This document shows positions 1 through 11,678 of a DNA stretch of 26,595 nt, piece by piece. The notes beneath the pieces were generated by a model. The model worked only from the letters and a program-made list of their open reading frames with translations, searched no databases and was not told the DNA's origin. The translations under genes and the position numbers were made by a program. Source of the DNA: Priapulus caudatus (Eukaryota; Priapulida; Priapulimorpha; Priapulimorphida; Priapulidae); the NCBI RefSeq assembly GCF_000485595.1, contig NW_014577649.1:115374-141968 (forward strand), written 5' to 3'. How positions within the stretch are numbered: position 1 is the first letter of the stretch; every line of letters begins with the position of its first letter.

Positions 1-2520
1 ATAGTGCATAGTAGCAATAGTGCATCACACTGAGTGATAGTGCAGAGTGCCAAAAAGCTGCATAGTGGCATAAGTTGCGATCTGAGTGTGTTCATGAGTT
101 GCATGACGCATAGTGCATGAGTGCATAGTGCCATGGTGCATTGGCCTGCATAGTGCATGCCGTGCATGGTGTCATGAGGTTGCATAGTTGCATAGTTGCA
201 TTGCTGTGTGTGTGGTTGCTAGCTGCTTAGTGCAATACTGCATACGTGCGTGGGGATGGTTGCGTAGTTTGCGGTGCATGTGCATAGGTTGCCCAGTAGT
301 GTCTAGTGTGCCTAGTGAGTGGTCAGTATGTGCAATAAGTGCATAGTGCATAGTGCGCCATGAGTGCATAGCTGCATGGTGCATGGTGATTAGTGGTCGT
401 TTTGCATGAGTGTTGCGATCAGGTGCAGTAGTGTGTGCTGCAAAGTGGCATGAAGTGCACAGTGCATAGTGCAATGTGCATGCGTGCATGGTGCATTGGT
501 GCATACCACTGTATGCCTATAGTGCCATATTGCACAGTGCATAGCGCATATGCTATGCATAGTGCATGCGTGCATGGTGCATAGTGCATACTGCCATAGT
601 GCCATAGCTGCATACACTGTAGTGCATAATGGCATAGCTGCCATAGTGCATAGTGCATAATGCCATAGTGCATGTAGTGCCCATAGTGCCATAGTGCATA
701 GTGCGCATACAATGTACATGCATAGTGCAGAGTGCATAGTGCATTAGTGCATAGCTAGCATAGTGCAGTGGGAGGCGCATAGTGCATAGTGCATTAGTTG
801 TTTTTTTGCATAGTGCATAGTTGCAATGGTGCATTGGTGCATAGTGCAATGCGTGCACGTGCATGGCTGCATTAGTGCACGAGTGACATATTGCATAGTT
901 GCATAGTGCATAGTGCGATACACTGTGGGCATAGTGCAGAGTGCATGGGCTGCCATAGTGCATAGTGCCATAGTGCATTAGCCGCATAGCGCATAGTGCC
1001 ATCAGGTGTTGTGCATGAGTGGGTGCCGACATGATGTGGTGCACTGTGCATGGTGCATGCGTGGTGCCATGCGTGCTGCTGAGTGCGTCGGCATTAGTGT
1101 GCGGTGGCTGTCATAGTGCATAGTGCATAAGTGCCCATAGCTGCATGGTGCATGCAATGCTTTACACTGTAGTGCATAGTGCATAGATGCATAGTTGCCA
1201 TAGTGACTAGTGCATAGTACATAGCGCATAGCTGCACAGTGCATAGTGACGATAGTGCATAGATGCATAGTTTTTCTTAGCATAGTGTTTTCCATGCCGC
1301 TTCAGTAGTGCATACCGATAGTGCAGAGTGCATAGTGCATCGTGCATAGTGCACTAGGTGCCATACACTGTTATGCTGCATAGTGCATTAATGCATAATG
1401 CAGTAGTGCATACGTGCATACCAGTCGTGTCGTGCATTAGTGCAGTGCGACAGTGCATAGCCTGCATTGGTGCAAGAGCTGCATTGCTGCATAGTTCATA
1501 GCGCGCATTGTTGAGTGCCAATAGTGCATAGTGCATAGCTGCCTTTAGTGCCATCGTGTGTGTCGATAGTGCCATGGGGCATAGTGCATAGTGCATAGTG
1601 CCATACATGCATAGTGCATGGTGCATTCGCTGCATGCGGTGCATAGATGCAAGTGCCATGCATAGTAACATAGTGCATTATTGGCATTAGCTGCATAGTG
1701 GCATAATGCATGCTGTCGTGTGCGCTCGCCGCCGTGCGTGCGTACGTTAGTGCCCATATCTGATCAGTTGATGGTGGGCTAGTGGTGCATGGTGCATGGC
1801 CCTGCATGGTGCATATGCATCAGTGCATACGTGTCCGGCTATAGTTGTCGATGCACACACTCGTGACTCGCAGTGCAGCTGTCATGAGCTGGCGCATAGG
1901 TGTGCTTGTTAGTTGCGTGATAGTGGTGCATTAGGTTGGCTATATTGTGCGCGGCCGTAAGTGGTCATGTAGTGTGGTCATGAATATCTTGGTAGCTGGC
2001 GATATTGCTAGTATGTGTGTCAGTAGTGTGCATAGTGCATAGCTGCATTAGTGCATAACGCATAGTGCATAGTGCATAGGCCATGTGCCGATTGCGTGCA
2101 TAGTTCAGTGCGTGCTGTGGCCACGGTGTGCGATGGTGCATAGTCGCATAGGTGGCATAGTGCATAGTGCATAACGCCAGAGTGCATAGCTGCATAGTGC
2201 ATGCTGTTGCCATGGGTGCCATAGATGCATGGTGCACGGTGCCATGGTGCATTGTGCATGTGTGCCATGCGGTGTGGAATCATCCCACTTTGACATACTT
2301 GAGATCCATAAAGTAGTTCGTGTCTAATAAGTAGCGCATAGTGCACCAGTGCATAGTCATAGTGCATGGGGTGAACAATCGATGCATCTAGCGGTGTCCT
2401 CTACACTCGTAGTCCATAGTGCATATTGCCACAGTGCATAAGCGCATAGGCATAGTGCATAGGTGCATGCGTGCATGGTGCAGTTAAAGTGCGACAGTAC
2501 ACTCTGCGGCATCTCGCAGT
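1..2520. repeat. Noisy TGCATAG heptamer tract
   Basis: Nearly the whole stretch consists of copies of TGCATAG joined head to tail or with one to several extra bases, so the period is never regular for long. A second recurring word, TACACTGTAGTGCATA or close variants, appears near 611, 913, 1160 and 1364. On the minus strand the unit reads CTATGCA, which makes no stop in any frame (Leu-Cys-Thr-Met-His-Tyr-Ala). The plus strand repeatedly gives TAG. This explains the long minus-strand frames of 60-160 codons full of MHYALCT, which I do not regard as genes. The irregular spacing is unlike a normal microsatellite and suggests basecalling or assembly noise. A real but badly read satellite is the alternative. 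Confidence 0.85.
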
Positions 2521-3429
2521 GGGGTCTCATATGATTTCAAGTACTACTTGCTAAGGGTGTCCATTACGACTAGCGCCCATAGATGCGACTTATCAAGTGC
2601 TTAGCTGCCATAACTGCATAGTACGAGAGCGGTGCCACATCAGTGTTTGGCTAGGTTAAACAATCGTTTGCATCGCACGACATCATCTAACTTGATGAAC
2701 TGCAATAGGCTTGACAGACGTACACTTAGGTGCATAGTCGCTCTATATAGATGGCTTGTCTATTGCGCATTTAGCGTCCAATTCTGTTCAGTAGCTGTCG
2801 CAAGAAGGCGCCGGCTTATGAGCCGTAGTGCATAGCTGGCGCATAGGTGGCCCGAGTGGCTGCATAGTGACCATGATCCACGCGCCATGCATTGTACTGC
2901 ACGTAGCGGAGTCAGGCTGCATAGTGCAGAGTGCATAATGTCGCAATACAAGTTGACATGATGCTCCTTGAGGTATCATACACATGTAGTGAATCTTATA
3001 TATAGCATATAAGCAAAGTCGGCATTCTGGATATTTTCCGCTGCATAGGTCATAGTTAAGCTACTGACGAAGTTCATAGCGGCCATAGCGTCACATCTAC
3101 GTGCATCACTCATCACACTCACGCGACGCACTGATGCAACTCTACAATAGGCTTCCATGATGTTGGCTGCATGGTGGCATGGGTGAGCTTATCAATGGTG
3201 TTTCTCAAGTTTGATGCAATGAAAATTTCATATGCGCGTAGGGTGTGCGCGCATGTGTTTCTGACGCAGTAAGTGCTATACCACGACTGGTGCACTATAT
3301 AGGAGTGCATAGTGCATACTAGCACTCTAGTTGATCTCTCAGTATGTGGATAGACAGAAATAGCATACAAACTCTGTTTAGTTTTTGTCTATAGTTGGCC
3401 CTTTTAGATTTCAGCCTGATCTAATGCTA
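2521..3429. other. Mixed unique sequence and heptamer units, no gene
   Basis: Short runs of ordinary-looking sequence are interrupted by TGCATAG-type words. No open frame here has coding character. The longest, 67 codons on the plus strand at 2632-2835, has no recognisable motif. By analogy with the next segment this is probably a corrupted reading of sequence lying left of the clean assembly, but the window holds no clean counterpart for comparison. Confidence 0.5.
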
Positions 3430-6400
3430 TATATATTAGCCATATATGCATATTAAGTATAACTATAGTTAGCGCAAGGATTGCACAGTGTCAATAGTGA
3501 TTATATGTCATAGTTATTTATATATTGCATAGTGTCCATTGAGCGATACATATTACGTCAAGTGCTATACATTTAACCTGACTCAATATAGTGATTAGTA
3601 GCATAGTATTGCAATCGTGAATAGTGATGCATATAAGTGACATATAATCAATCATGTAAGTTCTGACTAGTGCATAATGCATTAATTGCCACTAGTGCAC
3701 ATGATGAGTCCATAATACTATCATGGCTCATGTTCCATAAGCTCCAGGAGTGGTCTGGCGCATAGCGTTTGCCATGTGGTTTGACAAGAAATGTGACACC
3801 ACATAGATTCAACATCTTGTTTTTCCAAGTAGCCGCACCTCAAGTGCAGTAGTGCATTAAATGGGGTGCTATTGAGCACCTTGACCTCGTAGTGTCTATG
3901 AGTGTTAGACATAGTGCATACTATACTGGTGCCCATAGGGCATAGGCTGCATATGCCACTACTGCCGTTCGTGTCTCAGTGGGTTGCTATTTTTTGTTTC
4001 CTGCTATTCTCGTGCATAATGCACAGTGCGACACATATAATCAGTTGAATGCATGTCACGAGGACTGACACGAAGATATTAAAGTAATGAGTATGATGTC
4101 ATATATGTTGAACTTACTATGTGCCACTGAGCGGCATAATATGTGTGATTATTGCCATCAGGTCCATAGCTGCAAATGCGCCATGCATTGCGTGCATGTG
4201 TATAGCTATGTGCGTGTTAGTGCATAGAGTGCAGGTAAGTGCCGATCAAGTGCATAGTGCATACACTGTAATGCCATAGTGCAGAGTGCATACGCTGCCA
4301 TAGGTGCATAGTGCATTAGTGCCATAGGCGTATAGTGGCATAGTGCATACACTGCTAGTGCCATATTGCATTAGTGCATAGTGCATAGTGCATAGTGCAT
4401 AGTTGCATAACCATAGTGCATCGTATTGCATTGCCTGCTCCCAGCAGTGGCTATATTATGCAAGATGGCAAATGGCGTGTAGTCTATGGGTGCATCGCTG
4501 GCATATGTGCGCACATACCGACTGACTTAGATATGCGTCAGCAGTAGATTGTACATATAGTTTGCATAACAGCTCAACATGCTAGTGAGCACTCTAGTGC
4601 CATATGGTGCATGGTTGCATTGACTGCATCTGATGCACCGGATGCGTCGACTCCATGATTAATTGATCTTACTTTGCAATTTGTCACATGCCGTGATGAT
4701 AGTGCATGAAATCCATTAGATAACATAGTGCATAGTGCGTTAGGTGGTGCAATCAATCGTGCATAGGACATGCGAGTGCTAGATTTGCAGTGCAAGGGTA
4801 ACAGCCACGATTGCATAGGCAACCTAGCTAATTCTACGGAGTTAACTAGCTGGTATCACAATCCCCTACGTTCGCCCTCAATCGATCCGCATAATGTTGC
4901 CATAAACTGTTTCATAGACGATTGTCAAGACCTGCACTTTTACGAGCTCATGATCTGCGCTATGTGTTGCTATAGAGTGTGACAGTAGCTTCAAGAGCAC
5001 TTAGTACACCTGTACATCGTAGTGATATTAGGCTTGCATAGTTGCATAGCGGCTCATAATGTACAGCCCACCTAGGCCTTACGGCCAAGATAACAAAGTT
5101 ACTTTCCCATAACAAGATAAGATACATCGTCGTGTCGCGCTTGAGTGCAAGTGCATACGCTCTTGTGCTTTTTACCGGTCTGCATCGCCGTAGTTCATGG
5201 TTTCCTTCGCCTACGATGTGCAATCGTAATTGCTGAGTCTATTCTGTCTGTGTTTGTATGATAGTGCATCCGGGTGCCACGGTCGCAGGGTTTGCCATAG
5301 TGCATTAGTGCATAGTGCATGGTGAATGCGTGCATGTCGTTGCATGGCTGAGCATCTTCAAGTGTACTCACTCAGCTGGTACACTGATAGTGCATAAGTC
5401 TGCACTATTGCACATGTGCATATTGCACAGTGCATAGCCATAGGTGCATGTTGCATAGTGCATTGGTGCATAGTGCAGAGTGCAGAGTGCATTAGCTGAT
5501 AGTGCCCATAGTGCCATCACACTGTAATGCATAGTGCATAGTGCATTAGGCATAGTGCATATGCATAGCTGATTAGTGCATATGCATAGTGCATAGTAGC
5601 ATAGTTGCATGGTGCAATGGTGCATGGTGCATAGTTGCATAGTGCAATTTCGTGCCATAGTGCATACACTTTAGTCGCATAGTGCAGGAGTGCATATCTG
5701 CAGAGTGCATAGCTGCAGAGTGCATAGTGCATAGTGCAAGTCATGCAAGCTGCATAGCTGGCCATACGTGCATACACCACCCACACATGTAGTGCATAGT
5801 GCCAGACCGGACGTGTCTCGCGAATTTTTTCTGGCCGGCTCGTTCTTGCACGAGTAGTGCATAGTGCAGAGTGCATGCTGCCATAGTGCGCATAGCTGCA
5901 CTAGGTGTATGATATAAGACCATGACGCATAGTGGGGCAACCAGTAGTGCATAGTGCATGCGGTGCATGGTGATAGTGCATGGTGCATGTGCATAGTTGC
6001 ATGGATGTGCATAGTCATAGTGTTGCCTATAATACGACAACTCGCCATTATACTGCGCATCACTGCCAGAGTGACATTTTGTAGCATAGTGCCATTAGTG
6101 TACTATCGATGATGCATGCGTGCATAGTGCCATAGTGCCATAGCTGGCCATAGTGCATAGTTGTACTTATAGTGCATATCTGAGAGAGCTGCATGCATGC
6201 TAGACGAGATAGGTGATTTTTAAACAGCTGCAATACGAAACTGCAATAGTGCAAAAGTGCATAGTGCCACAGTGCTAGGCATAGCTGCATGGGCATGGTG
6301 CATGGTGCATACACTGTAGTGCATTAGTGCATAATTGCCACAGTGCCAGTAGCGCCATAGCTCATGCATAGTATGGCATAGTGAATGGATGCGCATGGAG

Positions 6401-8417
6401 CTGTGTGATGGCATATGCCGCTCCAGCATAGCCATAGTGCATTGCAATTTTTCACCGTGCATAAGTTAATATTCACGTGCATACACCTGTAGTGCATAAA
6501 GGTGCATAGTGCATAGGTGCAAGTGGCAAATGCGCATAGTGCATAGTGCCATAGTGCAATAGGATATGCATAGTGATTCTCATAGGGTGCACTGACGTGC
6601 AATATATGTTGCGCCCACGCCTTAAATTTAAAATTGCTTTAGCTGCAGAAGTGCATAGTGCACATTTCACGCGCATAGCTGCATCCCGCATTTCATGAAT
6701 TACCTGTCGCTAGTGCATTAGCGGCATAAATGCATCAGTGCAGTAGTGCATAGTGCATAGTGCTATTGATACCGTCGTCATAGTCGCGAGTAGGTGCAAT
6801 GCATGGTTGCTATATGCATGTGTGCCACGGAGCAAACATCGTGTGAGCAATAGCTGCAAGGCGCGTGAAGCAATACATTTGCGGCTCGTGATATGCATAG
6901 TGCAAGCATAAAGGCTGACCAATGAGTGCATACACATATATGAGGTAAGTTGACAATTAAGTGCTAGTGAACGATGTGCTCTAATCAGAACTGCAGTGAG
7001 TGCATACGTTGCACTTGAAGGCTACATAGTAGCGCATAGCGCATATGTGCATAGTGCATAGTGCACTAGCATGCCAGTCTAGCTGATGTGTCTGCGAGAT
7101 GTGGGCGAGATTAGGCCTGCCCCCATGGTGCATGGTTTGCATAATGCATAGTGCCATGCGTGCATAGTGCATAGTGCCCATTAGTTATTCTGCATAGTGT
7201 TGCATGCTGTGACCTGTCATGATAGAACAAGCATAACTTATGCCGGTGTATTGCCATAGGCATAGTGCCATAGTGCTCAGTGATGTTTGCATTAGTAGCA
7301 TTATACTCTCTGTAGGATGACAGTTCTGCATAGTGCATAGTGGCACTCTGAGTGATCTTCAACGTTAATGGCGGCATTAGTGTGTCAGTAGCTTTAGTGT
7401 CACGCGCATAGTGCCATAGTGCCGCATAAGCTGCTACGAATTAACGTTGACCAATTGATTGCTCATAGAGTTAGTGACACATGAGTGCCATACGCTTGCA
7501 TCCTTAGTTGCATTTGTCTTGCATATGCACACTTGTAGCTGATAGTGCAGAGTGCATAGTGCCAGATGCATAGTGACAGAGGCATAGTGCAGAGCTGCAT
7601 AGTGCATAGTGCGTAATGCATAGGCATAGCTGCATAGTGATATCACTGCTAACGTGCATTAGTGCTAACACTGTGGCATGAGTGCCCCACGTGAGCCGAT
7701 GAAATCGTGCAGTCTAGCGATGAATTTTACCCGTGTGAACAGTGTGAAAGTTTTGTCCTGCCTGATCGTATCTGTGTTGACTACGTACGGTGTGCCAATA
7801 ACCTGTATGCCATCATACGTCAATGCATAGTATACTGTGCATAGGTGCATGGTGCCGCGAATTTTATTATATATATAATACTATATACTATATGATATGG
7901 TTAGCGTACCATTTAGTGCAGGGTGCATGGTGCATTAGTATATGTATACGCCTCATCAGTGCTATAAAAGCTGATAGAGAGTGATCAACCGCCTAATTGC
8001 ATATCTTGCATACTGCATAGTTGCATGGTGCATAGACGCGCACCAGTCGTGCATGTAAGTGCGCGCATGCACGATGTCGCCGCAAGCCGCCGCAAAATCT
8101 ACGTACGCATGCTAGTAGCGCACCATAGCGACGCCAACTAGATCGATAGCTGACTCCAATCGACGTGGAGCACACCATACGAAGACAATACAAGCACACA
8201 CACGTGAATGGTGCATCAGTGCATTAGGCCGTCATGAGTGCAAGCTGCCATAGGCCGCGTGCACAGTGCATAGTGCATGAGTGCCATCGGCGTACACGCA
8301 CGCATCGCCAACTAGCAGCGAGCACTGGACGTGGCATTCCAACAATCTACATACACCGATTTACATAGCATGCGCAACTAGCTGCATAAATTACACGTGC
8401 ACCAACAACAACCATCG
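3430..8417 (+). repeat. Degraded collinear copy of the sequence right of the gap
   Basis: Once the interspersed TGCATAG units are ignored, words from 8428-9870 recur in order and in the same orientation. Pairs include 3807-3880 with 8562-8611, 4055-4080 with 8683-8707, 4658-4680 with 8888-8909, 4792-4846 with 8948-8998, 5078-5133 with 9126-9180, 5819-5854 with 9277-9307, 6681-6705 with 9493-9513, and 7696-7733 with 9738-9764. The AT-rich run at 7862-7895 corresponds to the (AT)n at 9827-9873. About 4.1 kb on the left maps to about 1.25 kb on the right. Differences are mostly insertions: single bases in the better parts, heptamer runs elsewhere. An unmerged, uncorrected long-read overlap is the simplest reading. 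A true duplication invaded everywhere by heptamers would be hard to explain. No gene is supported here. Confidence 0.8.
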
Positions 8418-8427
8418 NNNNNNNNNN
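8418..8427. other. Assembly gap (10 N)
   Basis: Ten N characters. The gap lies exactly between the degraded copy on the left and the clean copy on the right, so its length is probably a placeholder and the two flanks probably overlap instead of being adjacent. Confidence 0.97.
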
Positions 8428-8507
8428 TAATATATATAGTATAATATATATATATACTAATATATAATATATACTAATATATATACTATATATATATATA
8501 TATAATT
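8428..8507. repeat. AT-rich simple repeat at gap edge
   Basis: About 80 bases of TATATA/ACTAATATATA type sequence immediately follow the gap. The left copy has a matching AT-rich zone at about 3430-3640. Such a run is a likely reason for the assembly break. Confidence 0.85.
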
Positions 8508-9823
8508 GCAGGATATCTAATCATGTATGCTGTCACAAGCCGTGTCTGCGCGTCTGTTTAAATTCAACCAAATACTCTTTTCAGGCATGGTATAATGGGG
8601 TTTAGCACACCGTAATGTATATACTTCTCCCCGCTCTCGTGTTTTTTTTTCCGTTCTCATGCACGCTGTCGCTACGAACTAGGTCACGAGACTGACACGA
8701 AGATATTGCAGTGAGTAAGTACTACGTACGCGATGTGTTTTCCGCGCCATCGTATAATTGTGCTGATTATATGACCGCGTGATTGCCTGCCCCCGCTAAT
8801 TGCAATAATATTGCCGATTGCCAGGTACATACTCGGATTATAGTTGATCACCATGCAAGCCCATGGTTCATTACTCTAACGGCTCATATTAATTGATCTT
8901 ACTTGCAATGTAAGCTGCATGAATCTTAAGGTGATCATCAGTGTTGTGCAGGTAACAGCACGATGCATAGCAACCTAGCTAATTCTACGGAGTTTAACTC
9001 CGTATCAACCCCCCTCCCCCTCGACCATGTTGCATAACTTCATTACGATTCAAGCCGCACTTTGTGTCAAACTGCGCTATGTTATATATATCAAACCTAC
9101 ACCGTACGTAATTGCTTATACCCCGCTTACGGCCAAGATAACAAGTTACTTTCCATAACAAGATAAGATACATCGTCGTCGTTCAGCGTCGGCTTGCCTC
9201 CGTCCGCCATTTTCTTCGTAGATGTGACTATTGCATGGTCTTTTGTTTGTACCGAGTAGCATCTAGTGTAATGGCGGCGAATTTTTTTCTGCTCGTTCTT
9301 GCACGAGGTATATATAAGACGGCAACGGTGCTATATAAAACGCTAACGAATTGATGTACGTATAGTATCCTTCATAGACGATGATTAAACACAAACGCTA
9401 AGTGACTGTGATGTTGCTTCGATTTTGCATTGAATTTCACGTATATATTCACGGAGGATCTAGCGTCCGGAATTTTCCGCTAATTTAATTTCGCATTTAT
9501 GAATTACCTTCGTCGAAGCAACTGAAAGCAAGCTCGAAGCAAGCTTTCGTCGAAGCAAGCTTACAGTATAAGTATAAATATTTGACATGTACCGGGCTGA
9601 TATAGCCTGCTGATGTAATGGAAACCATTTAGGTGCTGATAACATTATGCGGTGTTTTATTCTGAGAAAGTCTGTATATCATTAAGCGGTTTGCTTACGG
9701 CCGAAATAGATTCTAGCATATTAAATATACACGACGTCCGATGAAATCGCGATGAATTTACCCGTAAGTGAATTTTGCTGTCGCTTTGATCGCGTGCTGA
9801 CTGTATGCATCTCAATATACGTG

Positions 9824-9826
<3 letters not shown>
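8508..9826. other. Clean non-coding stretch, parent of the left copy
   Basis: I see no credible coding region. The sequence is the clean counterpart of the degraded left segment. It contains GATA-like words (9168-9176) and TATATAA-like words near 9311 and 9332. A short repeated block lies at 9508-9563. Whether any of these words is functional cannot be told. Confidence 0.6.
9508..9563 (+). repeat. Short tandem CGAAGCAAGCTT-type repeat
   Basis: The word CGAAGCAA recurs four times with small changes in 55 bases (cgtcgaagcaa, ctcgaagcaagctt, cgtcgaagcaagctt). It is a small local minisatellite without coding signal. Confidence 0.7.

Positions 9827-9873
<47 letters not shown>
9827..9873. repeat. 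(AT)n microsatellite
   Basis: About 23 uninterrupted AT dinucleotides. Open frames reading through it (IYIYIY) are low-complexity artefacts. Confidence 0.98.
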
Positions 9874-9874
<1 letters not shown>

Positions 9875-10210
9875 GCCTTAAACAAAGATGCAGCGCACGC
9901 AAACGGCGCAGGCGCACACATGCGCGAACGCCACACGCGACGCACCGCGAGCACACACACGCACTGCGAAGCACACATACAAGAACAAGCACACACACGC
10001 GGGCGCGCTGCGTATCAGTTCAGCAGCCAACACACAGTGGTTTGTGACACCGCCGTCTGCGTCGCACACACGATCACAGCACCACACAGCCAGTACGACA
10101 AGCACACACTACACACACACACAACACTACACACACACACACACACAACACACACACACACACACACACACCTACACACACGTGCGGGAGCGCACGCACG
10201 CACGCACACA
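9874..10210. repeat. CA/CG-rich region ending in (CA)n microsatellite
   Basis: The first 230 bases are enriched in CACACA and GCGCACG words. Bases 10104-10210 are mostly (CA)n with a few interruptions, ending in an ACGC tetranucleotide run. Open frames here on both strands read HTHTHT or CVCVCV and are not genes. Confidence 0.9.
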
Positions 10211-10420
10211 TATAAACAGGTTCAGGGAAACGCTCGACGGGAAGTTCGTCCTTCCCACATCCTCGTCAATCGCGCCTCTGCTCGACTCTCTAACAGCCGC
10301 ACACAGCTCTTTCCTGATATAGCTACTTAGCTGGGCGCATTCGTGTCGGCCTGTAGCTCGCAATTATTGCCTGTTCATTGCACAATATCAACTGCTGATC
10401 CGTTTGATCGACGTATCAGT

Positions 10421-10449
10421 GCGTGTGTGTGTGTGTCTGTGTGTGTGTC
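10421..10449. repeat. (GT)n microsatellite
   Basis: A run of GT dinucleotides with one TCTG interruption. Confidence 0.9.
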
Positions 10450-10561
10450 CGGGGTGACATAAGGAATCGGCAGCGTTCTCTTCGTATGCGGGCGCATAAC
10501 AACTGTTTGATTGAATGAGTAATTTCAATGTAGGCACCGCAGGAAAAGATGCAATGGTAAT

Positions 10562-10600
10562 GCGGCTACTGCCGCTGCTACTGCCGCTGCTGCTGCGGCC
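10562..10600. repeat. GCTGCC/GCTACT triplet repeat
   Basis: Trinucleotide-periodic tract of GCTACTGCC and GCTGCT units. On the minus strand it reads as a Ser/Gly run. The surrounding minus-strand frame of 111 codons has no other protein-like content, so I do not call a gene. Confidence 0.75.
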
Positions 10601-10814
10601 AGAAAAGTGAATGAGCAACGGGCACGTGCCTGTCCATAGCTCTTCGCGCAATTGCAATTGCACGGGTGTGTTAGCTTCAATAAATAATGATCTTCTAACG
10701 AGATATCGTACTCCGGTCGTCAACTGCTTTGAATCTGAACCGTGAACATCGTTTATATCTTGCAGTTAATGATCGCAGTGAAACGCACTGAATCCTCACC
10801 GGGGGAAATGCGAT

Positions 10815-10860
10815 GGTAGTTGTTGCCGTAGCAGCAGTAGTAGCAGTATAGTAGTAGTGT
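10815..10860. repeat. GTA/GCA triplet repeat
   Basis: Imperfect GTAGCA/GTAGTA trinucleotide repeat. It resembles the triplet tract 250 bases upstream but has different units. Confidence 0.75.
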
Positions 10861-11300
10861 TGCGACTAGTCTAGTTGTCGTAAAGATTGCTGACGTCGTG
10901 TCACATTAGAGCTGCCTCGGTGAGGCGCTGTGTGTGCTGCGAGTGACGAGTTGCGAGCCACTGAGAGGAGATTTAATCACCAGGTGCTGTAGCGTACGTA
11001 ATGGTCGCATTGAGAAGGCATCGCGGGAGGCCTCTATATATGACTGCCGTGTAATCGCTCGGCGACATGGAAAATCGTATATATAGTGCGGATAGAACGG
11101 AGTTAGGTAACAATGGCGAATTTTCCACCATTCTGTACTGATCTGGGAGAGCCGAGTAGCAGTGTATCGATATGGATGGGCATGGCAGAAGAGGCACACT
11201 TGCAACGCCTAGTTTGAATTCTTTCAAAACTGTTCCAACGACTCCAGCGCAGTTTACAGCCCAACGCGCTATTTTCATCGCCGAGCCACGCGCGATGCGA
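10861..11300. other. CpG-containing region upstream of the candidate small ORF
   Basis: Two overlapping minus-strand frames (10973-11350 and 10906-11205) have no recognisable motifs and look incidental. The stretch is better read as possible promoter or 5' sequence of the plus-strand frame at 11405. It contains TGACGTCGTGTCA near 10891. Confidence 0.35.
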
Positions 11301-11308
11301 TGACGTAA
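11301..11308 (+). promoter_or_regulatory. CRE/ATF-like site TGACGTAA
   Basis: TGACGTAA matches the common CREB/ATF binding variant. It lies about 100 bases before the candidate small ORF, within a CpG-containing stretch, where a proximal promoter element could sit. An 8-base motif is weak evidence on its own. Confidence 0.3.
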
Positions 11309-11404
11309 CGACAACCTGTGACGCGTCGGTGCTCTCGAATTTGGTGCCATTTAACGGTCATGCCAGAAACTAGCCGACGAGAGGCCGGTAGGCGGCCGCC
11401 ATCG

Positions 11405-11596
11405 ATGGATCCGGCGATTCTCTGGGTGCTCGTGATATTCGTGTACATTTCGCTGGCGACGGCACTGTGGACGTGGGTTCAGATATTCGTGAGCACAAAA
11501 CGGCCTCTGGCGGTGTTCAGACAAAACGTTAGACGACAGGCGATCCATTGTGTCCTAGTATCAATGTTGGCTTTCTACGAGATGTTTATCGAATGA
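11405..11596 (+). CDS. Candidate small membrane protein or exon, unrecognised
   Basis: From the ATG at 11405 there are 63 codons ending in TGA. Residues 5-27 form one long hydrophobic stretch (ILWVLVIFVYISLATALWTW core), a likely membrane span. Residues 32-44 are basic (KRPLAVFRQNVRR), and residues 47-61 are a second hydrophobic stretch ending FYEMFIE. Third codon positions favour G and C (CTG, GTG, GCG, TTC), unlike the surroundings, which supports coding. In-frame upstream ATGs at 11360 and 11318 would add 15 or 29 polar, Arg-rich residues. The 11360 ATG has a purine at -3, so the start is uncertain. I do not recognise the family. It could be a complete micro-protein, the last exon of a larger gene, or chance. 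Confidence 0.4.
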   Translation: MDPAILWVLVIFVYISLATALWTWVQIFVSTKRPLAVFRQNVRRQAIHCVLVSMLAFYEMFIE

Positions 11597-11603
11597 ATTA
11601 CCA

Positions 11604-11678
11604 TACACGCACGCACGCACACACGCATGCACGCACGCAGGCCTACCCATGCACGCACACACGTATACATAGACATGC
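11604..11678. repeat. (ACGC)n/CA-rich microsatellite
   Basis: Tetranucleotide ACGC units with CACA and GCATGC interruptions, starting just after the stop codon of the candidate small ORF. It would lie in its 3' untranslated region if that gene is real. Confidence 0.85.

Noticed and set aside
390-2367. Many overlapping minus-strand frames of 60-160 codons rich in MHYALCT
   Set aside because: They are direct translations of the stop-free CTATGCA heptamer, overlap each other in all frames and show no domain.
1-8417. CRISPR array or ordered direct-repeat system
   Set aside because: No constant repeat/spacer periodicity; units are 7 bases with irregular spacing in a eukaryotic context.
9752-10330. 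192-codon plus-strand frame with IYIYIY and HTHTHT
   Set aside because: Its length depends on (AT)n and (CA)n microsatellites; other frames over the same bases are also open.
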